Shown here piece after piece: positions 18,865-27,262 of a DNA stretch of 64,000 nt. Position 1 is the first letter of the stretch, and the number at the start of each line of letters is the position of its first letter. The stretch comes from Butyricimonas muris (lineage in GTDB: Bacteria; Bacteroidota; Bacteroidia; Bacteroidales; Marinifilaceae). A program made the translations under genes and the position numbers. The stretch is from the NCBI RefSeq assembly GCF_046365375.1, contig NZ_JBKEIT010000007.1:62001-126000 (forward strand). Reading direction: 5' to 3'. Below the pieces are notes generated by a model, which made no database searches, had not been told where the DNA came from, and saw only the letters and a program-made list of their open reading frames with translations.

Positions 18865-18892
18865 CATTTTCAATTTTGCATTTTCAATTTTC
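18865..18892 (+). repeat. 14-nt tandem repeat in the DUF3109 leader
   Basis: CATTTTCAATTTTG is followed directly by CATTTTCAATTTTC. The repeat would lie in the 5' untranslated leader, ending 9 bases before the ATG. Confidence 0.6.
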
Positions 18893-18901
18893 AATTAGCA
18901 C

Positions 18902-19489
18902 ATGATACAGATAGGGGATACGATTATAAGCCTCGATATTTTCGAGAAGAAGTTTTGTTGTGATTTGGCAGTATGCAAAGGAGCTTGTTGTGTGGAAGGG
19001 GATTCCGGGGCTCCATTGGAAGAGGGGGAAGCGGAGCGGATTCGGGAGAATTACGAGAAGATTCGCCCGTACATGAAGCCGGAAGGGCTTGCCGCCGTGG
19101 AGGAGCAAGGTTTCTCGACGATTGATGTCGAGGGTGATTTGGTGACCCCGCTGATCGGGGGACGGGAGTGCGCCTACGCGATAGAGGAGGGGGGAAGTTG
19201 CTGGTGTGCTATCGAGAAGTCGTGGAGCCGGGGCGAGAGCAGTTTCCGGAAACCTATCTCGTGTCACTTGTACCCGATACGGGTGAAGCAGTACCAGAAT
19301 TATGAGGCGATGAATTACGATCAATGGTCGATATGTGCATGTGCAAGGTTAAAGGGTGAGCGAGAGGGAGTTCCGGTCTACGTGTTCCTGAAAGATGCCT
19401 TGATCACGAAATACGGGGAGGAGTGGTACGAGCAGCTGTGCTACGCCGCTCGGGAGATCGAGACGGGAAAAATTAAGTTCCGACGGTAA
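18902..19489 (+). CDS. DUF3109 family cysteine-rich protein
   Basis: The 195-residue protein carries the cysteine cluster KFCCDLAVCKGACC near residues 17-30, with further cysteines in GGRECAYA, SCWCAIEK, ISCHLYP and ICACAR. This pattern is typical of DUF3109, related to the YkgJ-type zinc- or iron-cluster-binding proteins. It has no signal peptide, so it is cytoplasmic and probably metal-binding. The function of the family is not established. It appears monocistronic, just upstream of tRNA-His. Confidence 0.9.
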   Translation: MIQIGDTIISLDIFEKKFCCDLAVCKGACCVEGDSGAPLEEGEAERIRENYEKIRPYMKPEGLAAVEEQGFSTIDVEGDLVTPLIGGRECAYAIEEGGSCWCAIEKSWSRGESSFRKPISCHLYPIRVKQYQNYEAMNYDQWSICACARLKGEREGVPVYVFLKDALITKYGEEWYEQLCYAAREIETGKIKFRR

Positions 19490-19507
19490 AATTTTTGTAG
19501 CTTTTTC

Positions 19508-19538
19508 TTTGCGAGAAACGAAAGTTGTTCTATCTTTG
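19508..19538 (+). promoter_or_regulatory. Promoter of tRNA-His
   Basis: TTTG at 19508-19511 and TATCTTTG at 19531-19538 are separated by exactly 19 bases, a perfect match to the Bacteroidetes -33/-7 consensus, about 18 bases before the tRNA. Confidence 0.85.
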
Positions 19539-19555
19539 CAGCGCAAAAGCAAAAT

Positions 19556-19630
<75 letters not shown>

Positions 19631-19636
19631 CGCGAG

Positions 19637-19666
19637 AAAGCGGAGAATGAAAGTTCTCCGCTTTTT
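19637..19666. terminator. Terminator after tRNA-His, shared with the convergent ATPase gene
   Basis: AAAGCGGAGAA pairs with TTCTCCGCTTT over a TGAAAG loop, flanked by A and T runs that allow use from both sides. Confidence 0.85.
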
Positions 19667-20999
19667 ACATATCATCTAACGTGAAGCAAGTCGTTTCTAT
19701 CTCGTGTTTGAAGAATAGTTTTGTACGAATCGCTTCGACTTTTTCTTGAAATAGTTCGGGTTTGAAATTCTTGCGTTGACGTTTTACCTCGGCAACGAGT
19801 ACTTTTTTTTCATGGGCGTAAATTGCCACGATATTAATTTCATGCTGTTCTTTGTCTTTTCCTTTGGATGCTTCCCACCATGAACCGATATTGCTATATA
19901 ATTGTTTCTCTATGAGTTGCTCCCTGAAGTATTTTTCCAGCATGATCCCGGAATAAGTGGGGTAATCATTTTTGACGATCCCAGCGAGATCATTTAAAAG
20001 CCCGGATTGTATATAGCTTTGATATTTTACGATATAACGAAACCAAAACCGTAAGAAATTATCCGAAATCTCGTAACGAACGGTCTGCGAACCTTCCTTG
20101 GATAGAATCGGGCGTTTTTTTGCTATTACCTTGTAATCTTCTTCAAGACGTTGTAATAAACCACCTGCGCTCGTGTTGCCGATGGATTCGGATATTTCCG
20201 CCGAAGTGTTTCTGCCTGAGGCGATGGCGGAAAGAATGGCGTAATAATTTCCGTATTTTTTGCCGAACTCTTGGATTAGCAATATATTCCCCTCTTCAAG
20301 GAATATCGAGTTTTCTTGAAGAAGACAGTCGACCATATCGTTTATCGTGTAGCATCCTTTGTCAAGTAGGATTTCAATATATTTGGGAACTCCCCCGGTA
20401 AAAGTGTATAAAGCTAGCAGGTCGTCGTTAGTGTATTTCGGGTTGTAGTCTGCCAGAATCTTTTTGATGATAGAGGGAGTAAATGATTTTAATTTGACAA
20501 TGTTGTCGCAGCGACCGTATAACGGTTCGCGGTATTCCATGAATATACGGTGCATTAGAGTATAAACCGAACCGCTTGCTATGAAGTTTACACGTGTTGT
20601 GTCTTTGTACCTATCCCAAACATCTTGCATCCCGCTGTAAATGGCAGGGTTGATGTAAAAAAACTCTTGAAACTCGTCTATTACAAGGTTGAAAGATAGA
20701 TTTTTTCCCAAGTTCATGAGCATCTCGAACAACCCCACGAAAGAGGATATTTCAGCAGGGATGAATGTGTCTAAGGATTTACTCGCGGTTTGCGCGAATT
20801 GTTGGCACAGTGCCGCTTCATTGTTTCTGCTTACGAAAAGATAAACCGTGGGGGTGCCCTCGCAACTTTTCAATATAAGTTTTGTTTTCCCGATCCGTCT
20901 GCGTCCGGTTATTGCTGTCATCTGTGAATGATTGTTGAAAGCAATTTCCCTTGTCCGGGCAAGTAATTCCAATTCTTTTTCTCGATTGTAAAATTTCAT
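19665..20999 (-). CDS. AAA ATPase with DUF234-like C-terminal domain
   Basis: The 444-residue product starts MKFYNREKELELL, the usual start of this archaeal-type ATPase family. Walker A is TGRRRIGKT at residues 31-39 and Walker B NLVIDEFQEFF at about 104-114; a winged-helix region follows (SAEISESIGNTSAGGLLQRLEED). The C-terminal part holds EINIVAIYAHEKKVLVAEVKRQRK-like sequence resembling a PD-(D/E)xK nuclease core. Biological roles in the family are poorly defined. An in-frame ATG at 21116 would translate through the palindromic repeats upstream, so 20999 is preferred. It is a single gene with no operon partner. Confidence 0.88.
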   Translation of the reverse strand: MKFYNREKELELLARTREIAFNNHSQMTAITGRRRIGKTKLILKSCEGTPTVYLFVSRNNEAALCQQFAQTASKSLDTFIPAEISSFVGLFEMLMNLGKNLSFNLVIDEFQEFFYINPAIYSGMQDVWDRYKDTTRVNFIASGSVYTLMHRIFMEYREPLYGRCDNIVKLKSFTPSIIKKILADYNPKYTNDDLLALYTFTGGVPKYIEILLDKGCYTINDMVDCLLQENSIFLEEGNILLIQEFGKKYGNYYAILSAIASGRNTSAEISESIGNTSAGGLLQRLEEDYKVIAKKRPILSKEGSQTVRYEISDNFLRFWFRYIVKYQSYIQSGLLNDLAGIVKNDYPTYSGIMLEKYFREQLIEKQLYSNIGSWWEASKGKDKEQHEINIVAIYAHEKKVLVAEVKRQRKNFKPELFQEKVEAIRTKLFFKHEIETTCFTLDDM

Positions 21000-21019
21000 A
21001 GGGTTCTCTGTAATGTCAT

Positions 21020-21126
21020 TATTTTCGCCGCCGCGAATTTCGCCACGGCGGAATTTGAAGCAAAGGTAATATAAAAGAGAAACAGAAACAAATTTCGCCA
21101 CGGGTAATTTCGCCACGGCGGAATTG
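21020..21126. repeat. Paired palindromic repeats upstream of the AAA ATPase gene
   Basis: AATTTCGCCACGGCGGAATT occurs exactly at 21036-21055 and 21106-21125, and each copy is a near-perfect inverted repeat (9-bp arms around AC). Each is preceded by a partial copy of the same unit (ATTTTCGCCGCCGCG at 21021-21035, AATTTCGCCACGGGT at 21091-21105). Confidence 0.85.
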
Positions 21127-21255
21127 TAAGACTGTATTATAAACTGTAACTTTTTATTCGTTTTTTGGTATTAAGCGGAATTATGTCTATTTTTACACAA
21201 TCGTTGACGAAACGATGGTTTAGAGTATAAATCATTAATAATTAGGAATAAATAG

Positions 21256-24144
21256 ATGGCAACAGACAAATTTTTGTGGAGACACATAGGGCCGCGTCCG
21301 GAGGATATCGAGGATATGCTCAAGGTGGTCGGTGTCAGTTCTCTTGACGAGTTGATAGAGCAAACCGTACCCGAATCAATCCGGTTGAAGAATCCGCTGG
21401 ATTTACCGGCTCCTCTTACCGAGTTCGAGTTCTTCTCTCGGATCAAGGCGGTAGCTTCAAAAAATAAATTGTACAGGACGTTTATCGGACAGGGATATTA
21501 CGACACGATTACACCTGCCGTGATCCAACGGAATATTTTGGAAAATCCGGCATGGTATACCTCTTACACTCCCTATCAGGCAGAGGTTTCTCAGGGACGT
21601 CTGGAAGCGTTGTTGAATTTCCAGACGATGGTAGTCGAGTTGACCGGGATGGAGATTGCCAACTGTTCGTTGCTGGACGAGGCTACGGCTGCTGCCGAAG
21701 CTATGACCATGATGTATGGTTTGCGCGGTAAGGAGATGAAGAAAGCCGGGGCGAATAAATTGTTCGTGGATAACCAGATATTCCCGCAGACGAAGGACGT
21801 GTTGGTTACCCGTTCCGCGCCGCAAGGAATCGAGTTGGTTTACGGTGACTATGATACATTTGAATTTACACCGGATGTATTCGGTGCTATCGTGCAATAC
21901 CCTGCCGCTAACGGGGAGGTACGGGATTATAAGGCTTTTGCCGATCGTGCACACGCTAACGGAACGTTGGTGACTGCTGTCGCTGATATGATGAGTCTCG
22001 TGTTGCTGACTGCCCCGGGAGAATGGGGTGCCGACGTGGCAGTGGGTACTACCCAGCGTTTCGGTATCCCGATGTCTTACGGTGGACCTCACGCCGCTTA
22101 CATGGCAACGAAAGAGGAGTACAAGCGTAATATCGTGGGGCGTATTATCGGCGTGACGATCGATGCACAGGGAAATCATGCTTTGCGTCTGGCTTTGCAG
22201 ACTCGCGAACAACATATCAAACGGGAGAAGGCTTCTTCCAATATCTGTACTGCCAAGGCGTTGAACGCCACGATGGCGGGATTCTATGCCGCTTACCACG
22301 GGCGTGAAGGACTGGAGCGTATCGCTCGTCATATTCACTCGGCGGCAGTGACTCTGGCAGAAGAAATCCAGAAGTTGGGTTACAAGCTGAAAGTGGAGAA
22401 ATTCTTCGATACGCTTCGTTTCGAGTTGCCGGAAGGTGTAACTCAAGAGGCGGTGCGCGATGCCGCTTTGGAGCAGGAAATAAACTTGTTCTATTGTGAT
22501 TGCGGGTGCGGAAAAGTGGTCGGTCTGTCTACTGACGAGAAAATCAACGAGGAGGAAATCAACACGTTGATCGGTATCTTTGCCAAGGCGGCAGGGAAGA
22601 CAGCCGAGCGTGTCGAGTTTATTGACGACCGCACGGTGTTGGAACCGGCGATGTTGCGTGAGGACGAGATTTTGACGCAATCTGTGTTTAATATTTATCA
22701 CTCGGAAACTGCGATGATGCGTTACATGAAGAATCTGGAGAGAAGGGATATCTCTTTGGCTACTTCCATGATCTCATTGGGTTCTTGCACGATGAAGTTG
22801 AATGCGGCAGTGGAGATGTTGCCTATTACTTGGCCGGAGTTTGGCGGTTTGCACCCGTTTGTTCCGCTTTCTCAAGCAGAGGGGTATCAACAGATGATAC
22901 GTGAAACGGAGGATATGTTGTGTAAGGTGACCGGTTTTGCAGGATGCAGTTTGCAGCCTAATTCCGGTGCAGCGGGTGAGTACACGGGGTTGATGGTGAT
23001 TCGCCAATATCATATCGCCAGAGGGGAAGGGCATCGGAACGTGATTTTGATTCCCTCTTCCGCGCACGGAACTAATCCCGCGTCAAGCACGATGGCGGGT
23101 TTCAAGATTATCGTGACGGCTACAGACCCGGAGGGTAATATTGACGTGGAGGATTTCCGCAAGAAGGCTATCGAGCATCGTGATAATTTGGTGGGTGCTA
23201 TGATTACTTACCCGTCGACTCACGGTATTTTCGAGGAGTCTATCAAAGAGTTGGCGGATATTATTCACGAGAATGGCGGTTTGTTCTACATGGACGGGGC
23301 TAACATGAACGGGCAATGCGGTTTGACGAACCCCGGTACGATTGGTGCTGACGTGTGTCACTTGAACTTACACAAGACGTTTGCTATGCCTCACGGCGGT
23401 GGCGGCCCCGGTGTAGGTCCTATCTGCGTGGCTTCTCACCTGGTGAAATTCTTGCCGTCGCACACGATGGTGAAGACCGGAGGCGAGGAAGGTATCCATG
23501 CTGTTGCTGCCGCTCCTTACGGTTCGGTGGGTATGTTGCCCGTGACTTACGGTTACTTGCTGATGTTGGGTGCCGAGGGATTGGAAATGGTAACGAAGAT
23601 GGCTATCTTGAACGCCAATTATCTGGCTTCTTCTTTCGAGAAGTTGGGCTTCAAGATTCTGTATAAAGGAAAGCAAGGTCGTGTAGGGCACGAGATGATC
23701 TGGGATTGTAACATGTTCAACAAAGAGTACGGTATTTCCGAGTTGGATATCGCGAAACGTTTGATGGACTTCGGGTTCCACGCTCCTACTTTGTCGTTCC
23801 CTGTTCACGGGACGTTGATGGTTGAGCCTACCGAGAGCGAGCCGAAAGAAGAACTGGATCGCTTTATCGCGGCATTAACCACGATTCGTGAAGAGATGAT
23901 CGAAGTGGGCGAGGGCAAGGCTGACAAGACGGACAACGTTTTGAAGAACGCGCCTCACACGCATAAAGTGTTGACCGCCGATGAATGGTCACACGCTTAC
24001 CCGCGTAGCAAAGCGGCTTACCCGCTGGCTTGGGTGGCAGAGAACAAGTTCTGGCCGCAAGTAGGTCGTGTAGACGACGGTTACGGTGACCGTAACCTGA
24101 TGTGTACTTGTGACCCGCTTGAGTCTTACACGGAAGAAAATTAA
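21256..24144 (+). CDS. gcvP: Glycine dehydrogenase (decarboxylating), glycine cleavage P protein
   Basis: This 962-residue single-chain P protein decarboxylates glycine with pyridoxal phosphate and passes the aminomethyl group to the H protein lipoamide. The N-terminal half has RHIGPRPEDIEDML and FIGQGYYDTITPAVIQRNI; the C-terminal half has SCTMKLNAAVEMLP, SSAHGTNPASSTMAGFK and the PLP lysine at residue 707 in LNLHKTFAMPHGGGGPG. Length matches the family. The gcvT and gcvH genes are not adjacent. A strong terminator follows at 24164-24200. Confidence 0.98.
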   Translation: MATDKFLWRHIGPRPEDIEDMLKVVGVSSLDELIEQTVPESIRLKNPLDLPAPLTEFEFFSRIKAVASKNKLYRTFIGQGYYDTITPAVIQRNILENPAWYTSYTPYQAEVSQGRLEALLNFQTMVVELTGMEIANCSLLDEATAAAEAMTMMYGLRGKEMKKAGANKLFVDNQIFPQTKDVLVTRSAPQGIELVYGDYDTFEFTPDVFGAIVQYPAANGEVRDYKAFADRAHANGTLVTAVADMMSLVLLTAPGEWGADVAVGTTQRFGIPMSYGGPHAAYMATKEEYKRNIVGRIIGVTIDAQGNHALRLALQTREQHIKREKASSNICTAKALNATMAGFYAAYHGREGLERIARHIHSAAVTLAEEIQKLGYKLKVEKFFDTLRFELPEGVTQEAVRDAALEQEINLFYCDCGCGKVVGLSTDEKINEEEINTLIGIFAKAAGKTAERVEFIDDRTVLEPAMLREDEILTQSVFNIYHSETAMMRYMKNLERRDISLATSMISLGSCTMKLNAAVEMLPITWPEFGGLHPFVPLSQAEGYQQMIRETEDMLCKVTGFAGCSLQPNSGAAGEYTGLMVIRQYHIARGEGHRNVILIPSSAHGTNPASSTMAGFKIIVTATDPEGNIDVEDFRKKAIEHRDNLVGAMITYPSTHGIFEESIKELADIIHENGGLFYMDGANMNGQCGLTNPGTIGADVCHLNLHKTFAMPHGGGGPGVGPICVASHLVKFLPSHTMVKTGGEEGIHAVAAAPYGSVGMLPVTYGYLLMLGAEGLEMVTKMAILNANYLASSFEKLGFKILYKGKQGRVGHEMIWDCNMFNKEYGISELDIAKRLMDFGFHAPTLSFPVHGTLMVEPTESEPKEELDRFIAALTTIREEMIEVGEGKADKTDNVLKNAPHTHKVLTADEWSHAYPRSKAAYPLAWVAENKFWPQVGRVDDGYGDRNLMCTCDPLESYTEEN

Positions 24145-24163
24145 TTTTCAGGTTATTATAGCG

Positions 24164-24200
24164 GGAAGCGTTCCATGAGGTGTTTGGAACGCTTCCTCTT
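24164..24200 (+). terminator. gcvP terminator
   Basis: GGAAGCGTTCCA (24164-24175) pairs perfectly with 24185-24196 over a 9-base loop and is followed by TCTTTTA. The arm GGAAGCGTTCC is itself palindromic. It overlaps the likely promoter of the next gene. Confidence 0.85.
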
Positions 24201-24209
24201 TTATCTTTG
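24183..24209 (+). promoter_or_regulatory. Predicted promoter of locus 1 sigma gene
   Basis: TATCTTTG at 24202-24209 matches TAnnTTTG only 3 bases before the ATG at 24213. TTTG at 24183-24186 is a possible -33 element with short spacing (15). It lies inside the gcvP terminator. Confidence 0.45.
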
Positions 24210-24212
24210 TCA

Positions 24213-24788
24213 ATGGGAGACGATGCATTGAATCAAGAGGAATTATTGGATTTGCTGGCACGGAAAGATAACCGGGCTTATCAACACTTGTATCGAATTT
24301 ATTACGTGGCGTTGAAAGCTCTGGCGAATTATTACGTGAAAGATAATGATGTGGCGGAGGACTTGGTTCAAGATGTATTTATCTCGTTGTTGGAAAGCGG
24401 GTACAAATTCAAAACGGAGAACGAGGTTAAATATTTCCTGTATAGTTCTCTGAAGAATAAATGTATCAGCCATTTCAGGAAACAGAAGGTGCGGGATAAA
24501 TATTACAAGGAAGTTTTGTCCTCGCAAACGGAAGAAGAACACTTTTGGGATAAAGTGTTGGAAGAAGACGTGTATGCCCGTCTGATGGCTGCCGTCGATA
24601 CATTACCGCCTCAATGCAAAATGGTAATGATGTTGACTCTTGAAGGGTTGAAGATCGCGGAGATAGCTGAAAAGATGGAGATTTCGGTGGATACCGTGAA
24701 AGAATATAAAAGTAACGGGAAGAGAAAATTGATTTCTCGTTTGAAAGATGCTGATTTGATTTGTCTGGTTAGTTTGATTTGGTTGTAA
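24213..24788 (+). CDS. ECF RNA polymerase sigma-70 factor, SusCD locus 1
   Basis: The 191-residue protein has sigma region 2 (AYQHLYRIYYVALKALA, DVAEDLVQDVFISLLES, YFLYSSLKNKCISHFRKQK) and region 4 (LPPQCKMVMMLTLEGLKIAEIAEKMEISVDTVKEYKSNGKRKL), as in Bacteroidetes ECF factors tied to SusCD systems. It should direct transcription of the downstream genes once released by the FecR protein encoded next. A GTG at 24180 is also in frame but lies within the gcvP terminator; the ATG at 24213 is better. The C-terminus ends in a short hydrophobic tail (LICLVSLIWL). Confidence 0.95.
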   Translation: MGDDALNQEELLDLLARKDNRAYQHLYRIYYVALKALANYYVKDNDVAEDLVQDVFISLLESGYKFKTENEVKYFLYSSLKNKCISHFRKQKVRDKYYKEVLSSQTEEEHFWDKVLEEDVYARLMAAVDTLPPQCKMVMMLTLEGLKIAEIAEKMEISVDTVKEYKSNGKRKLISRLKDADLICLVSLIWL

Positions 24789-24912
24789 CGTTCGTTACGA
24801 ATAAAATCGTATATTATTTTTTATTTTTCATCCCCCCTTTTGGAAAGGATGTGCGTTTTATATATGAATGGACAGGGAAGTAATGTTTGTGTCTATTGAT
24901 AAAGTATAGATT

Positions 24913-26085
24913 ATGGATTCAAAGAAAGAGATATTATTTGAAATATCAAGATTGATATCCAAGAGTTTGGCAGGGAAGATCACGCGGGATGAGCAAGCGA
25001 AGTTGGATTCTTGGAAGAGGGCGTCGGGGCATAACAAGATGCTGTTTGACCGAATTTATTCGGACGTGGTGGCACGGGAAAAGATTAGGCAATACCGGGG
25101 AGCTGACGTGCAGACGGCCTTTGATTTTTTCGTGCGGAGGAGGAAAGTTTTGGGCGACCGGAGGCGGAGAGTAAGACGAATGGTGCGATATGCGGCGATG
25201 TTACTGTTGCCTTTAGGGGTGGCTTTGTTCTACTTTAACCGGGAAGAGGGAGAGATGATGCCGAAGGAGAACCAACGGGTAGAAGTGGCGGTAACGGGGC
25301 GGAGAGTTCCCACGTTGACCCTTTCTAACGGGCAGGAGATGGTATTGTACGGGGAAGGTATTCTTTTGGATGAGGTGCAAGGGATACAGGTGCGGGAGAA
25401 CGAAGCGGGTGGTTTGGAGTATTGTGTTCCCGATTCGGTGAAGGGGGAAACGGTGTATAATACATTGGAAACTCCGGTTTTGTGTGATTATAGTTTCACT
25501 TTGGCGGATGGAACAAAGGTGTGGTTGAATGCCGGTTCCAAGTTGCGCTACCCGGTGGCTTTCGGTGGCGACGAACGGGTGGTATATGCCTCGGGCGAGA
25601 TGTATTTTGAAGTGGCTAGGGACGAGAGTCATCCTTTCTTCGTGGAAATGGACGGGGTACGTGTTAAGGTTCTTGGTACGTCTTTTAATGTCAACGCGTA
25701 TAAAGGGGATAGGCTCGTGGAAGTGACTTTGGTTAGCGGGAAAGTGGAAGCTTACGCGGGGGAGCGGTGTTACGAGTTGAAACCGGATGACCAGTTGCGT
25801 TATGATCGCGAAAGGAATTACGTGGAGATGGCTGTGGTGGATGCGGGAGATTTCATTGCTTGGAAAGACGGGCAGTACGTGTTCCGGGGAAAGAAATTGG
25901 CTGATGTAGCCCGGATATTGGAGCGTTGGTACGCGGTGGAGATTGTGCTGGAAGGGAGTGTGGGAGAGTCGATATTCACGGGCGTGGTGAATAAAGAAGA
26001 AAGTTTTGATGCTTTTGTTCAGCGATTGGGGGAGACGTCCTCTTTATCGTGTAGAATGGAGGGTAATAAATTATACGTTAGGTGA
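24913..26085 (+). CDS. FecR-type anti-sigma factor, SusCD locus 1
   Basis: The 390-residue protein has a cytoplasmic N-terminal sigma-binding helix region, one membrane helix at about 91-108 after an arginine-rich stretch, and a periplasmic part with the FecR domain (DGTKVWLNAGSKLRYPVAF, GEMYFEVARDESHPF, GVRVKVLGTSFNVNAY) and a C-terminal DUF4974-like domain (KLADVARILERWYAVEI). It should hold the sigma factor at the membrane until the STN domain of the SusC partner signals ligand binding. It lies 124 bases after the sigma gene. Confidence 0.95.
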   Translation: MDSKKEILFEISRLISKSLAGKITRDEQAKLDSWKRASGHNKMLFDRIYSDVVAREKIRQYRGADVQTAFDFFVRRRKVLGDRRRRVRRMVRYAAMLLLPLGVALFYFNREEGEMMPKENQRVEVAVTGRRVPTLTLSNGQEMVLYGEGILLDEVQGIQVRENEAGGLEYCVPDSVKGETVYNTLETPVLCDYSFTLADGTKVWLNAGSKLRYPVAFGGDERVVYASGEMYFEVARDESHPFFVEMDGVRVKVLGTSFNVNAYKGDRLVEVTLVSGKVEAYAGERCYELKPDDQLRYDRERNYVEMAVVDAGDFIAWKDGQYVFRGKKLADVARILERWYAVEIVLEGSVGESIFTGVVNKEESFDAFVQRLGETSSLSCRMEGNKLYVR

Positions 26086-26122
26086 TTTTTATCATGTTTA
26101 ATTTGAAGTTAAAGCAATTTGT

Positions 26123-27256
26123 ATGAAAAGGATTTTAGTATTAGGATGTTTGATAATGTCGTTTGTCGGGCTTTTCGGGCAGAGTGAAACGATAAGCGAG
26201 GATTGCGTGATTCGCGGTGTATTGGATGGAGTTTATAAGGGTAAGAAGGTGTATTTGGTGGAAGAGAAGGAGATTAATGGGGAGTCGTGGGTTGTGGATA
26301 GTTGTGATGTCGTTGATAATCAATACACGTTTGTCGTTAAAGATTGTAGCGTTCCGAGGATGTATTTCGTTAAGAGTGGTGATCCGGAGTGTTTGAGTCC
26401 GATTACTCCTGTTTGGGTGGAAAGAGGAACGGTTCGCGTGAAAGCTAATTCGCAGTTTTTTTTGAATTCTGATGTGGTTGGTACGCCGAATAATGAGATT
26501 TTTAGTGCTTATAGGGCAACGCAAAAGTTTCATATGGATAGTGTTAGTCGGGCTGCCCGTGTTGATATGTTGCTGAACCGGAACCAATCGGATGAGGCGA
26601 GGGCCAGAGATTTTAAGGCCCGTACGGATTTTCATAATAGAAGAAATTTGGAGTTGCAGGAAGAATTGGTAAAACGTTATTCCGATCAGGCAATAGCTCC
26701 TTTTATGATTTTTTGGGAGATGCGGGCGAATGTTTCTTTGGATGAATTAAAGAAGTTGAGAGCCTTGGTCGATCCGAGTTTGAACGAGCATCCTTACACG
26801 AAACAGTTGGATGAATATATTCGATTGGCTGAGTTTAAGGTGGGAAGTGATATGCCGGATTTCAAATTGCCTGATAAGGATGGTAATTTATTTAAATTGA
26901 GTAGCTTGAGAGGGAAATACGTGTTGATTGATTTTTGGGCATCGTGGTGTGGACCATGTATGAGGGAAATGCCTAACGTGGTGAAACTTTACAAGGAGTG
27001 TAAGGGAAAGAATTTTGAAATCGTGGGGGTATCTTTGGATCAAAAGAGAGATGCTTGGCTAAATGCGGTAGAGAAAAATAAAATGAAGTGGATTCAAGTG
27101 AGTGATTTGAAATCGTGGGGAACGCCTCCCGTGAAATTGTGTAACGTGACGGCAGTGCCTTATACCGTATTGATTGATCCGCAAGGTAAAGTTATTGCGT
27201 TGGATCTTAGAGGTGAAGAGTTGATTAAGAAGGTAAAGGAAGTTTTAAATAAATAA
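26123..27256 (+). CDS. TlpA-like thioredoxin with DUF4369-like N-terminus, SusCD locus 1
   Basis: The 377-residue protein has a signal peptide (ILVLGCLIMSFVGLFG), an N-terminal beta domain as in DUF4369 proteins, a helical middle region and a C-terminal thioredoxin domain beginning at about 247. The redox motif WASWCGPC places the cysteines at residues 276 and 279, and the cis-proline motif is AVPYTVL. TlpA-like proteins reduce or rearrange disulfides in the periplasm. The gene sits between fecR and susC, so it belongs to the regulated locus. Its substrate is unknown; the context suggests the imported ligand or the SusCD partners. Confidence 0.92.
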   Translation: MKRILVLGCLIMSFVGLFGQSETISEDCVIRGVLDGVYKGKKVYLVEEKEINGESWVVDSCDVVDNQYTFVVKDCSVPRMYFVKSGDPECLSPITPVWVERGTVRVKANSQFFLNSDVVGTPNNEIFSAYRATQKFHMDSVSRAARVDMLLNRNQSDEARARDFKARTDFHNRRNLELQEELVKRYSDQAIAPFMIFWEMRANVSLDELKKLRALVDPSLNEHPYTKQLDEYIRLAEFKVGSDMPDFKLPDKDGNLFKLSSLRGKYVLIDFWASWCGPCMREMPNVVKLYKECKGKNFEIVGVSLDQKRDAWLNAVEKNKMKWIQVSDLKSWGTPPVKLCNVTAVPYTVLIDPQGKVIALDLRGEELIKKVKEVLNK

Positions 27257-27262
27257 TAGGGT

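Larger units (their letters stand above)
18474..18901. other. Intergenic region between gpmI and the DUF3109 gene
   Basis: No credible gene is seen in these 428 bases. They hold a terminator-like hairpin for gpmI at 18508-18553, a small hairpin TCGGT/ACCGA at 18557-18572, an AT-rich tract of 11-nt phased repeats (about 18668-18800), a -7 box at 18851-18858 and a 14-nt tandem repeat at 18865-18892. Confidence 0.7.

Noticed and set aside
21000..21116. N-terminal extension of the AAA ATPase starting at 21116
   Set aside because: It would translate the palindromic repeats; family members begin at the conserved MKFYNREKEL start.
21457..22701. 414-codon minus-strand open frame inside gcvP
   Set aside because: Antisense to highly conserved GcvP sequence; translation has no domain.
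24831..24852. Terminator between sigma and FecR genes of locus 1
   Set aside because: CATCC/GGATG can pair, but the stem is short and the T-run precedes rather than follows it.
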